Source of the DNA: Hydractinia symbiolongicarpus
Lineage: Eukaryota > Cnidaria > Hydrozoa > Anthoathecata > Hydractiniidae
NCBI RefSeq assembly: GCF_029227915.1
Contig: NC_079888.1
Location: 16,594,001-16,658,000, forward strand
DNA length: 64,000 nucleotides
Direction: 5' to 3'
This document shows, piece after piece, positions 1 to 17,800 of the stretch. The number at the start of each line of letters is the position of its first letter. The stretch's first letter is position 1. The notes beneath the pieces were generated by a model. It had not been told where the DNA came from. It did no database searches and worked only from the letters and a program-made list of their open reading frames with translations. The position numbers and the translations under genes were made by a program.

Positions 1-312
1 AAGTTTAAAAAATTTTTATAGTGTCGAAAGATTCTTTCGAGGGATGGGTTTTATTTAAGGATGACTCACATATAGAAACGTGTGCGCTAAGCATTGATTC
101 GAAGTTCTTTTTACGCCCGTCCCTTGCCCTTAACCACAAAATCATGTTTGAGTATCCCTGAAAATTACCACTCGAACAAATGCTGATGTGAAGCCTGCAT
201 ACAGCATAACAGCTCGAAATTCGGCTGTCAACTAAAAAATCGATGTTTGGTAGTATGATATTTTTAAACTTCAAAAGATTTGACTCCTTCCACTTCCGTA
301 ACTTCGAGTTCA

Positions 313-475
313 CGTTTAGCGTACTTTTATCGATTTGTTGTCGTTTAGCGTACACTTATTGATTTGTTGACGTTCAGCCTACAGTTATTGATTTGTTGAC
401 TTTTAGCGCATATTTATCGATTTGTTGACGTTTAGCACACACGTGTCGATTTGTTGACGTTTAAAGTACACTTTG
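313..475. repeat. 29-bp minisatellite, about 5.5 copies
   Basis: Five full units begin at 313, 342, 371, 400 and 429 with an exact 29-bp step, and a partial unit follows from 458. Each unit has a CGTTTAGCG-like start and a CGATTTGTTGA-like end. Units differ by a few substitutions and no indels. A single diverged 29-bp relative lies at 4695-4723. No gene is recognised in 1-937 outside this repeat. Confidence 0.85.
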
Positions 476-937
476 CAAGTCACTCTAACGGTTCTAAAAC
501 TTGTTGGCCTGTTCAAAACCGAATTTCCTTAACTTTTCTATTTCGCTGCATCACGACACACTAACTAGCAGATGTTTTTCTTATCACGAATGTTCCCACG
601 CTGTTAAGCAGTTTATACACCCTCTTTTCTTTTTCAACTGTTTATATATATGTTGCCATGGTGATTAATTAGCATTATAAATAATAAATACGAATTTACT
701 ACAGTAAAAACAACAAAACGTGTAGTTATTTTTGGCGCGATATAAATGGAATATAACAAGAGGCTGACGAATGAACAGCGCTCACAAGTTGTTTGTGTTG
801 ACAACAAAATAAAGGATTGAGTTTTGTTTGCGAGCTGGTTGTTGAATATGTGTGTCCACAAAGGCTTGTGATTTATGATTTGTGTTATTTTTATCTGATT
901 GCTGATGTTATAAGATGTGGATTCTCATTGATTTCTG

Positions 938-1153
938 GAGTCGTCGTCGTCGTTGTTGTTGTTGTTCTTTTTGTTTTTGTCGTTGTTGTTGTTACTGTTG
1001 TTAATGTGGTTGTCTTCATCGTCGTCGCCATTCTTTTGTTGTCGTTTTCGTTGTCTTTTTTTTAACTTTTTTTTTTGTCGTCGTTGTCGCCATCGTCTTT
1101 GTAATTTTCGTTGTTGCCGTTATTGTTAGGGTTGTTGTCGTTGTTGCCGTTGG
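938..1153. repeat. (GTT/GTC)n low-complexity tract
   Basis: A trinucleotide-rich stretch of GTT and GTC with scattered interruptions. It produces a long valine-rich plus-strand reading frame (817-1065) that is a composition artefact. It lies just upstream of the first visible exon of the CaaX-protein gene, probably in its intron or 5' flank. Confidence 0.8.
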
Positions 1154-1308
1154 CGAGAAACAGTTAGAGAAGCGTTTGACGTAATCTGCTTATCGTGAAA
1201 AAATAACTTTATAAAACGTTTAGCGTTAAAAAGCTAAACTCTTTAAAATGTTTTGCACCAAAAAGCCAACCGAGCATAACTTATCTTATATACTGATCTC
1301 TATTTTAG

Positions 1309-3098
1309 TTACTTCACAGAAGATAAACTTTCTCTTATCAAAAACAACATCAAAGAACAAAAGTTTGTGCTGGCTATATTTGAAGCGGATTTATCCATCG
1401 AGAACCGTGGTCACGAGGATATATTGATAAATAAACCCCGGGTTGACATAAGTGGCGGAACTGGAAAGGGGTCGTCTTACAAAGCAGAAGGAAGCGAATT
1501 GAAAAGCCTCGTAGAAGCATGTAATAATATTATCTATGGACATGGATCTCTTGGTGAAGGACTAAAACGAAGTAAGAGCTTTTGCTTGTACTTTTTAAGT
1601 GACGGGAAAACTTCAGAATTTTTTTTTTTTGTTTCTACTCTTACCTGATCTATAGAAAAGCAGGAACTTCAGTTAGAACGCCAGGAGAAGTATGAGAGAA
1701 AAGAGAAGAGTATGAGGTGAAAACATGACTCACACTTATCGCCCTGAGTGTCATGACTTTCATGAAGCATGTAACACAATATGTCATGGCCTCGTTATTT
1801 TAGACTGGTTAACCAAGGCTTGTTAGCTATGTAGTAGAAAGTGACTTCTTTAACTGTTTAATAAACTCGTGAAAATTAATGACGGCGCCTGTTATGATGA
1901 CGTTCTAATATTAGTTCTCATCTCTGTGTTATTATAGGGCTTTTTTAAAACTGGACAGAAAAACTCAGAGGATTTGGAGAAAAGTCTAAAGCTGATTTTT
2001 TTATCTTATGTTTGTAAAGTCTAAATACACTTTTTACGATGACTAGTTCATGTTTAGAAAACAACTAATTTGTAACGACAGCATCGGGGAGAGTGCTTCT
2101 TGTCGTGAGGAAGTGCTATGTTGTTCAATTATAATGCTGGTTCCTATAAATGGTTCTGAAAGTAAAAAATAGCGTTATTATTTAACGTGTTTAAAAAAAT
2201 ATCTGTTTTCGTTCTGAAGACATTCGCTAGATAATTTTCAGATTTGATTTTCTGCATAAATTATAATACCATATTTGGACATTTTCTGCCCTCTTTAATT
2301 TGCATCTGTTCAGGGTGTATGCATTATAAAGGTGAATTAATTAACATAAGAAATGGTGTCTGGGTGGAAACCTTCTCGTTCCAGACTCCTGTTTTGACCT
2401 TGTAACTTGTAATTTGCTCATCAGTCTGCAATAACATTTCTTGAGTAAGCTTGCCTACGATTCTTGCATCATTATTTTCTTTTTTACTTGAGGCACTCAT
2501 TCAGTCTTTTTGTGTTCTGACAAAGGGGCGTGCAATAATAATATTTTATTAGAAGCTATAATTTGACTGATGTTGTAAAGAGAGGATTGTAGAATTTCGA
2601 AGAAAAAGAAGAAAAAACTATGAAACTTCACAACTTTTTTTTCTCGTTTCAGTTTCATTGGCGACGGCTGCTTTTTCAAATGCCGGATACACCAGCGGCC
2701 ACACTACGTCACTAACCAACAAACCATTTGCACAGTTTTCTGATATCGTTAAGGAATACACTAACATGAGCTCAGAAGCAGAGGTGAAGCTGGTTGCCGC
2801 TACTGCTGTTGCCGCCGCAGTTGCCTCTGCCACAGCGGAGCACATTGCTAAGCAATCTAACCCGACAATGGGCGCCAAAGCGGCTGCCATGGCGGCAGAA
2901 GTCGCCGATGCTGTTGCCAAGGGAGATGCAGAAAGGGCTGCGAAAGCTGTGATAGCAACAGCAAAGTCAGTGGATGAGGTAGTGGCTTTCTCGAATGTAC
3001 GTCAATCTGTGTCGAGTAAGCCAAATGGTGTAAAGGCTACACCTAATCCAGATAGTTCACAAAACGTGCCGAAAAGCTCTATGTGTGTCATCATTTAA
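1309..3098 (+). CDS. Alanine-rich CaaX-box protein, last three exons (5' end not found)
   Basis: I do not recognise the family. Three exons join in frame with GT-AG borders: 1309-1571 (acceptor tattttag, donor gtaaga), 1656-1709 (acceptor ctatag, donor gtatga) and 2653-3098 (acceptor tttcag, stop TAA). The partial product has about 253 residues. The first exon begins mid-codon and holds a mixed, globular-looking segment containing a Gly-rich GGTGKG. The second encodes a short charged, coiled-coil-like stretch (KKQELQLERQEKYERKEK). The third has an Ala-rich stretch with many AxxA spacings and a Ser/Asn/Pro-rich linker, and ends Ser-Ser-Met-Cys-Val-Ile-Ile. CVII is a CaaX prenylation motif, so a lipid-anchored membrane protein is inferred. 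A donor at 1716 would change the phase and was not chosen. The start exon must lie upstream, possibly outside the window. Introns 1572-1655 and 1710-2652 hold nothing else recognised. Confidence 0.6.
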
Positions 3099-3151
3099 CT
3101 TTTCGAAAGATAAAATATTCTGAACTTTACTCTAAGTTATAAAACCAATGG

Positions 3152-3157
3152 AATAAA
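3152..3157 (+). terminator. Polyadenylation signal AATAAA of the CaaX-protein gene
   Basis: AATAAA lies 54 bases after the TAA stop on the same strand, a usual position for 3' end formation. Further AAATAA-like hexamers occur near 3228 and 3334. Confidence 0.45.
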
Positions 3158-3616
3158 AACTGGCTATTTGCTTCCTCACAAAACGGAACAGTTTCATTAC
3201 GAAATACGCAATGGTGTCTGAAGCAACCAAATAAACCTATTTGTTTACCAATTTTGGCGGGAGTCCTGGATTTGAAATGGTACCAGATCTAGACGAAAAT
3301 ATTGAATTTGATATTAGTTGCATGTAACGTAACGAATAAAAATGACACTTTATTTATCAAAAATTGTACATAGTGTAATATAGTAAACAAAAAATACAAT
3401 CTTAGTGTCCATTGGCCGTCTATTGTTTGTTTACGTTTTTTTTGCTTGATTATTTGCTGCGAAACCTTGACCTTTGCAGGTACACGCGCATGCGCAGTGA
3501 GTTTTGGACAAATTTAAATTAATTCACCCGGTTATAGAACACTGGCTTGACCAGTTCAACAAGCCCAACGCATTCTACCGTGACATAACGTCTTGTTATT
3601 GCATCAAGAGAGAACG

Positions 3617-4495
3617 ATGGTTTATAAAAGTAACAAACCTAACCGTAAGTTTGTAGCCTATCGTTTATAATATACCGCTAATAAAAGTGCTGGGCTTATA
3701 CTAGCTCATCAGTTTTTTTGGTCTGCTTATACACTGTGGAATAGGAGCGGGATTATACATGGAAGGCATGCATTCAAAAAACAAAAGAATCAGCCAGTGC
3801 GATTTTAAATCTTGCTGCCGTCGCCCTCAGTTTCCACATCTTCCCCGTCGTCGCCTTTCTCGTGTTCTTCACTCGATGTTCGAAGATGATATTCTGACTC
3901 CGGTAGTTTTAGTCGTCAATACCGGCGATCCACATTAAATAAATGATAGAATGATCTTTTCTTTACAGAAACAACGGTGCATAAGTGAGACATATTGGTA
4001 TAAGTAATTCTCAACCTCCAGAGTGTTGCAAAGATTATGATGCATCGAGTGAGGATATGTTCTTTATCTTTTAATACCTTCACCCTTGCGACACACTTAG
4101 TTGCTAGCACTCTACTTTCTAATAGTAGAAGATTTTTTTCACCTTCTAGGTCTTCGTCAATATATTTTAAGTCGTTCTTTAATGGCGTTCGCGAATTCCT
4201 TTTGTACTGAAAAACACTGCAGTAACTACTAATTACATGGAAAGATCATTACTTAAAATCAACTTCAAGCGCATGTTAAAACACTTTTTTAAATGTTGTA
4301 TGTGTTTGTCTTAGTTAGCTATTTAGGTCACACATACAAAAAATAAAACACCTTCCTGATTTTACTGCAGAACCAATGCATCTTACTGCAACACTGTATA
4401 TACAATGAAGCCAACTGTTTATGATTATTATTATCGACATTTTTTCAGGGAAGAAGAAGAGGGAGAAACCCGTTGTCGTCCTCAGAGTTCCTTGA
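3617..4495 (+). CDS. Weak two-exon candidate with two competing reading frames
   Basis: An AACC|gtaagt donor at 3645 can join a tttttcag acceptor ending at 4448. One reading starts at ATG 3617 and encodes a basic 24-residue peptide (exons 3617-3644 and 4449-4495, stop TGA 4493-4495), exactly in frame. A second reading of the same junction is open upstream from about 3500 and continues after the junction as an Arg-rich tail to a TAA near 4528, but it has no ATG and would need an earlier exon. Both frames staying open across the junction is suggestive. Neither product is recognised, and chance is a real possibility. The intervening intron overlaps the minus-strand candidate at 3805-4206, so at most one of the two is likely to be right. 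Confidence 0.2.
3805..4206 (-). CDS. Weak candidate: terminal two exons of an unrecognised gene with an acidic tail
   Basis: On the minus strand an exon 4206-4078 (acceptor tttttcag, donor gtatta) can join exon 3897-3805 (stop TAA 3807-3805) in phase 0, giving 73 residues. The last 30 are acidic: SSEEHEKGDDGEDVE followed by TEGDGSKI. The acceptor of the last exon (accggag) lacks a pyrimidine tract, which lowers confidence. An alternative without splicing reads on from the first exon to a stop at 3916. The family is unknown and no upstream exons were identified. 4500-5100 holds nothing else I can support. Confidence 0.25.
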
Positions 4496-5136
4496 GATAA
4501 AGCTCAAAGAACGTCGGGGTCGAGAATAAGAAAAATCCTTTGTTTAGGCACTTTAAACTATAAAACGTCATGAAACGGAGACAGGAAGTATTCTGAACTG
4601 ACGTTTATATGTTCTACAAGAGCGTTTTCTACGTTTTTTGAATTAACATTCAGATTGGGGAGGGGCAAGGGTCCTCAAAATTTAAGCGGATTGACGTTCA
4701 GCGTCCACTTCCCGATTTGTGAGTCATCCCTTACTATGTCAAAATAAATTGCGTGCTCTGCAAATCGTTGTGCCTTAATTAATCACAAAATATTTAACCC
4801 ACAACATGTGTATTCCGGAAACGAACAAATTAGTATTCTATTGTTTTTAAAACAACGACAGTTACATTTAATTGTAACCTGTCTGCTAATAATTATTCGA
4901 CATTTACACCCTAACTTGACATGGCGGGATACAAAGACAGGCGCCGCGTGGTTAGCAAGTACTTATAACACTAGAGAATTTATAAAACAGAATTTATATT
5001 TCCGCAAACAATAAATCTCTTCTGGAAAGTTACATAAGTTTAAAGTAAAATAGTATCTAATTCGGCACAGCCTTTGTAATGTCACCACATGCTGTACGAA
5101 AGCACGAAGCGGTGACAATATAAGTTTATGCACATT

Positions 5137-5142
5137 TTTATT
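5137..5142 (-). terminator. Polyadenylation signal of the reductase gene
   Basis: TTTATT on the plus strand reads AATAAA on the coding strand, about 270 bases past the reductase stop codon. This leaves the SECIS candidate inside the 3' UTR. Confidence 0.45.
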
Positions 5143-5229
5143 TCGTATTTTTTCAATTTTTTTTCATACAATAAAGGCGAATCTACATCTCACTCACAAG
5201 CCTTCACTAAACTTCAGTTGTTGAAAATA

Positions 5230-5279
5230 CATCATCAAACTTAGAATACCATACAAGTACAGCTTTATAACTAAGTCAT
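5230..5279 (-). promoter_or_regulatory. SECIS element candidate in the reductase 3' UTR
   Basis: On the coding strand the order is ATGA (5279-5276), CTTAG, an AAA triplet (5266-5264) about ten bases past ATGA, then CTAAG (5244-5240) and a downstream TGAT. This resembles the SECIS arrangement of a UGA/GA quartet with unpaired adenines in the apical loop, about 138 bases after the Sec codon. The uninterrupted helix above the quartet is only 5 bp and two extra bases sit beside the 3' quartet strand, so this is only a candidate. Confidence 0.3.
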
Positions 5280-5410
5280 CATTCCGTCACCAAAATATGA
5301 CAGCATCTTCTCCAACAATATAAGCGGTACAATCCCACTATTGTTTTCGCGCATGCGTCTAATAATTTACCAAGGGTAAATTAATTCATGCAACGTAAAC
5401 AATAGCGGGC

Positions 5411-12532
<7,122 letters not shown>

Positions 12533-12695
12533 TTATTATTATATAACATTTCTGATCTATGGCAAAACAGAAGAGTTTATCATAAATGTTTAATTATAGT
12601 TTTAATTCGACAAATTAAGCAACACAAATAAACAGCTGCGTAATATTAAACTGATATTCCTTGAAAGTAAATTATGTAACATAAAAAAATGAATA

Positions 12696-12843
12696 CAGGG
12701 TTCCCACTTATATTGCAAGTTAATTTTTTGGAGAATTTGAGCTGTTTTTTAGGTGATTTTTTCAATTAGCAGAGAAAAAAGATACAAAAATTTAGGAGAT
12801 TTTAGGAAAAATTTGAATTAGTGACAAAGGTAACTTAGCAGAT
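12696..12843. mobile_element. Truncated copy of the CAGGGTTCCCA MITE family
   Basis: Begins CAGGGTTCCCA and tracks the 7079-7355 element through the GAGCTGTTTTT and TTTAGGAGATTTTAGG segments with small indels, then loses similarity. No matching right end is visible downstream. It lies just 5' of the reductase start codon. Confidence 0.5.
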
Positions 12844-13522
12844 GTTCCTAATTACATGCTACCTGGGAAATGTTATATTTCTGAAAAAAAGATAGGGATA
12901 AAATATGAAGGAAAAAAAAATGAAATCTTCAAGCAAACTGTCTGAAAAACAACAACAATTTTTTTAAAAATCTTGACACACTTCCTTAAAATAGCTGCAC
13001 AAGAAAACAAGGATGTCAAAGGAATTAAAACAGGAGGACAGATTGGAAATGATCAGATTTCAGTTTCTCATTATTGTTGTTAACCGTCTGGATTTTGCAA
13101 GTGGGCAATACAGGTTTTTTAGCATTCTGATTGACTTTAGTGCTCTTGATGACAGGCCGATATGAAGCAGTGTTGTCAAAAAAAATCATAGCTTAAAATG
13201 TAAACAAGCATGAAAAACAAGTTTCAAGAAGCATTGGAAATGATTAAACTCCTACAATATATTTAGCAACAAAAACATTGTCATAGGATAGAAACAACAG
13301 CAATGTAAAGTTTAACAGTTAAAATAACCAGACTCAGCAACATTCTGTCTAAATGCTTTTTCAAAATGGCAGGTTAATCCAATTCTTCCCCAGTTTTGTA
13401 GGCAGACAACAAGTTTACTAAGACTCCCGTCCTAACAATGAAGTAAAAGGCTAGCCACGTGACAGATCACACACACCCAAAATAGCATTTATAAAATTAG
13501 AATAGACAGTGTGTTAGCTAGG

Positions 13523-13560
13523 AATTCTCAATTGAGGCTGTTATGCCTCAATTGAGAATT
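13523..13560. repeat. Perfect 16-bp inverted repeat (hairpin)
   Basis: Arms 13523-13538 and 13545-13560 are exact reverse complements separated by the six bases tgttat. Each arm contains the palindrome CAATTG. No gene is recognised in 12.85-14.26 kb, which otherwise looks like plain AT-rich intergenic DNA. This could be a MITE remnant or a cruciform site. Confidence 0.75.
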
Positions 13561-14265
13561 TCGATGAGAGTCTCCTGGAGTATGCCTCATGGTAGCGTCT
13601 GTAGTAAAAAATTTTAAATTCTGTTTTCTTATGCCTAGAAACAGCCTTTCCATTTTTTCTAAAACATTGGTCAAAGACTTCACTTTTTTTACTCGCATGC
13701 TACCATTTTTAACTTCACGTTAAAACTGCTGCTGCTAATTTAACGTTAATGACAAAAGAATAAATAAATAAAAATGTGCTATGCAATGATTTTCTTTGCC
13801 ATTGAAATTTCACATTTTAAATAGAACATATACTTTCAAATTAGAACAAAGAACATTCGAATTGTTGATTTCAAAGTTGCATAATAATTATAAGTTAAGT
13901 AATAATGACGGAGCGCCTAGTTTGTTGATTTGTAATAGCGGAACCTTAGTCAAACTTTTACAGTTGCCCACAAAATGGTAAGGATTGCTAAATTTTATTG
14001 GATAATTAGGACACGGCAAAGAAGGCAGACAGCGACAAGCCTAAAAAACTAGCAAGTTTCATAAAACTAAAAATTTCAAAAATATTGATAGAAATCTTGT
14101 AAAGTATCTAGCCCAAAAGAATAAATAGTGTAGTTTTATTGTTTCATGGCATTTATCAACATCAAAATTTTAATTTATACTCTTCAAGAACATTGTAAAG
14201 CTTTAAAATCTTCCATCGTTGAAAGAGTAAGCTACTTTCGATTGGAAAGAGAACGCTAGCTAACG

Positions 14266-14391
14266 TGTTAACATCCTACTGTCTGACTCTAACAATGCAG
14301 TTCATTTATGTTTATTATATGTTTGTATATTTATAGGTATTAATATATAGTGGTGGGTTTATCTATCTCTATTAACATTTACGAGTTTTCA
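14266..14391 (+). repeat. Left LTR
   Basis: Runs from TGTTAACATCC to GAGTTTTCA. It matches 17801-17926 at 125 of 126 positions; the one difference is TATATAG here against TATAAAG on the right. It contains AT-rich TATA-like sequence. Confidence 0.93.
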
Positions 14392-14401
14392 TGGTAGCAG
14401 A
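14392..14401 (+). promoter_or_regulatory. Primer binding site, initiator tRNA-Met type
   Basis: TGGTAGCAGA directly follows the LTR and is complementary to the last ten bases, including CCA, of animal initiator tRNA-Met. Confidence 0.75.
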
Positions 14402-14414
14402 CGGTAGTTAAACA

Positions 14415-16786
14415 ATGGCTAGTGGATTTTTAAACCCACCACGGTGGGATGAAGAAAACAAAGAGTTTTCATTATGGCTCCGAGAAGCCAAGGCATGGAA
14501 AGTTGCCACTTCTGGTGTAACTGGACTGAAAGATGTTCATGGTTTGCAATTAGCATTGCATCTTCCGGATGGAAGCGAAATACGTCGTCAACTATTTGAT
14601 ACCCTTGATACGGAGAACATGACAGGTTATGACGGGTGGAAAAAGGTGATAGAATTGATAGAAACGTACTATAGTAAGGACGATAACACGTCAGCCTTTG
14701 ACACGTGGAAAGACTTCCGTATATTATGTAGAAAAGAAGATCAAAGTATTGAACAATATATCATGTATTATGAGAAATATAAAGTCCGAATGGAGCGCTT
14801 CGACATGAAACTTGGTGAACGTATTCATGGACTTAATTTACTGTGTGGTGCCAATCTTAATGATTCTGACCTTCGTCTAGCAATGAGAGAAGTTGATGGG
14901 GATCAACCAAATGAAATGTATAAACAAGCTAAAAAGGCGCTTAAGAAATATTTTGGCAGTGCTGCTGTCACAAGTACTCAGTCATCCAACACCGCTGTAG
15001 CCTCAGTTCAACCTGCTGTCAAACAAGAGCCTTTTTTTGCCACACTAGATGAATACGAAACATACGTTGCATGGAGACAATACCGATCGAAAAATGGTAA
15101 TTCATCAAATAAAAGTTATCGTGGACAAGGTCGTGGAAAATTGCAACATCGCAATCCCCTAAATGCTGACGGTAAACCTTTAACATGCCGTGTTTGCCGT
15201 TCAATTGCACATTTTGCTCGAGATTGCCCACATCGTTCTGAGAAACAACAAGGTTCGGAAGACAACCAACAGCATGATAGTTCTACAAACCGCTCCTGGG
15301 TTGCTTCTGTTAACTCTGATGTTATTGAATGCCAAGCATCTGATGTGTCTATGGCAGGTGGTGTTGCATTTAACTATATGATTCTCGATACAGGTTGCCC
15401 ACAGAATGTTGCCGGAGTAGTATGGACACAGTGTTTTCTTGATTCCATGAGTACTGATATGTACCAAAATGTCAAAAAGCTTCATGGTAATAACAAATTT
15501 AAATTTGGTGGTGGACGTGTCATGAAATCTATGTATACCATTATAGCTCCTGTTTTGGTTGCTGGGGAAATCACTTCCTTAAAATTCGATGTTGTTGACA
15601 CCGATCTTCCTCTTCTGCTTGGAAAGGAAACTATGAAAGCATGGAATCTGCTCATTTGTACAGGAAATGACACTGCTGAAGTTACAATAAATCGTGTGAA
15701 GAAAAATGTTGAGCTCTTCACATCCCCTACTGGACACTGGTGTATAAATGTGCAGCCAGGTTTTCCTGTTGAAGTACTGGATGTTATGTTTTCTGTTAGT
15801 GAATTGTCCAAACATGACAAAGAACTTGCTGCTAAACGCTTGCATCGCCAATTTTGTCATCCTCCCTTTGAGTTCTTAAAGAAAGTCCTCAGTGTCCTGG
15901 ATAAGCCTGACAAGGAATTTTTGGACATTCTGCATAAATATTCTCAGAATTGTCTAGTGTGTAAGCGATACAAACCGACCATTCCAAGGCCAGCTGTCGG
16001 AAACTTAATGGATCCAGATAAAATGAAATTTAATGAAATAGTTAGTATTGATTTGAAAGAAAGGAAGGGTAAATGGATAATTTACCTCATCGATATGGTT
16101 ACTCGATACACACGTGCTGATTTCATACCATCTAAAGAAAAACGCATCGTTGTTGCAAAGATTATAGAACTTTGGTTGCCCATATTTGGAGCAGCTAAAA
16201 GTTTTCACATGGACAATGGAGGGGAATTCGCTAATGATGAAATGCGGGAACTTGGCAATCAATTTGGGATAAACATCAAGCACACCGCTGCTTATAGTCC
16301 TTGGGCAAATGGTCTGAATGAACGGAATCATGCAACTATAGATATTATGATGGAAAAAATGCTGGAAGATCACCCGAAGTTATCAGAATCACTGGCATTG
16401 CAGTATGCTATATCTGTACGAAATTGCTGTATGTTTGTAAATGGATTTACACCAGCACAGTTAGCAATAGGTCAAAATCCTAGACTGCCATCAGCTTTCC
16501 ATGATGAACTCCCGGCCTTGGAAGGCATTACCACCAGCTCTGTAATAGCCCAGCATCTTAATGCCATTGCTGCAGCCAGAAAAGCTTTCGTGCAAGCAGA
16601 AATAAGCTCAAAGCTTCGCAAGGCATTAAAACATCCTGTTCGCGAGTATGCAGATATCTTCTATCAGCCTGGTAACCAAGTCTTCTATAAACTACCAGAC
16701 GATCGGCGTTGGCAAGGGCCTGCTACTGTCATTGGTGCAGATGGTAAAGTTGTAATGATTCGTCATGGTAGTGTTCTTCCTAGTGT
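14415..16786 (+). CDS. Copia gag-protease-integrase polyprotein (3' part broken)
   Basis: Open from ATG 14415. The N-terminal ~250 residues are a copia-type gag (retrotran_gag-like helical region). A CCHC zinc knuckle with C-x2-C-x4-H-x4-C spacing starts at residue 258. The aspartic protease DTG is at 325-327. The integrase HHCC zinc region is at roughly residues 475-520, and the catalytic core is D546, D600 and E636, with exactly 35 residues between the last two. The integrase C-terminal part ends near residue 790. Past 16786 the frame continues to a stop at 17000, but that tail is out-of-frame translation of the RT remnant. A normal copia frame would continue through RT and RNase H. Gag, protease and integrase look undamaged, so these proteins might still be made. 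Confidence 0.9.
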
Positions 16787-16794
16787 CCTAGTGT
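16779..16794 (+). repeat. Tandem CCTAGTGT pair at the RT deletion junction
   Basis: CCTAGTGT occurs twice back to back exactly where integrase similarity ends and the RT tail begins in another frame. Short direct repeats are typical of template switching or slippage deletions. Confidence 0.7.
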
Positions 16795-17668
16795 TCAAGT
16801 TGGTCATTCAGCATCATCACATTTTAAATATGTTGGTATTAATATCAGCCAGAGTGAATCTGGACAGCTATCACTTGACCAATTGGATTATATTGAAAAA
16901 ATCGATCAAATTCCAATCACCCGAGAACGTCAACTTCAGAAAGATTCCATTTGTACCAAGACTGAATCTTCTCAATATTGCAGATTGGTTGGTCAGTTAA
17001 ACTGGACTGCTACACATACTCGCCCGGATATTGCCTTCGATATTTCTGTATTGAGCTCGACTATGAAAGCTCCTACTGTGTCTAATATCTTGAAAGCAAA
17101 TAAAGTGCTTCAAAGAATCAAAGGTAATCCATTAAAGATTCATTTCCCTAGCCTTGAATCATTGGAAAATTGCTCCATCATATGCTACAGTGATGCATCG
17201 TTGGCAAATCTGTCATCAGGTCAAAGTTCAGGAGGATATGTGGTGTTCCTCTCTGATAATAAAGGGAAGGTGTGCCCATTAGTTTGGAGTAGCAAAACTA
17301 TTCGACGTGTTGTTAGAAGTACACTTGCTGCTGAAACAAGTGCCATGGTGGATGCTCTTGATGCTGCATACTTTATGTCACAAGTTCTTACTGAAATGAT
17401 TTCCATACCAAACACGCAATGTAAGCACATTCAGATTCATGCATTAACTGATAATGAATCTCTTTACCGAAATACTTACTCAACAACAATGGCTGCAGAG
17501 CGCCGACTCAGGGTTGATATTTCTGTTATAAAAGAAATGATTTTGAGAGAAGAACTATCCAGCGTGAAATGGATTCCTACATCCATGCAACTTGCAGATC
17601 CATTGACAAAAGTTGGTGCAGACCCAACAAAGCTGACAGCTGTTTTGGAAACTGGAAACGTCGGATAG
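16787..17668 (+). pseudogene. Copia RT C-terminal remnant and RNase H
   Basis: In the frame starting CCT AGT GTT CAA the translation gives the conserved copia segment FKYVGINI, then QYCRLVGQLNW and TRPDIAF at the end of the RT connection region, then RNase H with YSDAS, AAETSAMVDAL, TDNESLY and ADPLTK carrying its acidic residues. The stop is TAG at 17666-17668. It is out of frame with the upstream polyprotein. The fingers and palm, including the YxDD box, are missing, so this part cannot copy DNA. The ATG at 16883 is internal and not a real start. Confidence 0.85.
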
Positions 17669-17780
17669 AGACACTATTTACACACTTCTGTTATGAACCT
17701 TTGGTTATGTTTTGATTTTGTTTCAGGGCATTTGCAGTGTCGCTATGCATTTGCAGCCGTATGTTTATATTATTGGTTGC

Positions 17781-17800
17781 GAGAAAAGAGAGAATGGGAA
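17781..17800 (+). promoter_or_regulatory. Polypurine tract
   Basis: Twenty bases with only one non-purine immediately before the right LTR, the position from which plus-strand DNA synthesis is primed. Confidence 0.8.

Noticed and set aside
817-1065. Valine-rich 82-residue frame
   Set aside because: Translation of the (GTT/GTC)n tract; no splice or start context.
5081-5116. GTCACC/GGTGAC hairpin as SECIS or terminator
   Set aside because: It lies beyond the likely poly(A) signal and lacks the quartet motif.
5362-5398. Strong hairpin right after the reductase stop as the SECIS
   Set aside because: It has an ATGA and a GA flank, but the loop lacks the unpaired AA and it starts only about 13 bases past the stop, closer than known SECIS elements allow.
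16883-17668. Independent gene starting at ATG 16883
   Set aside because: The sequence upstream in the same frame already encodes copia RT tail (FKYVGINI), so the ATG is internal to a broken polyprotein.
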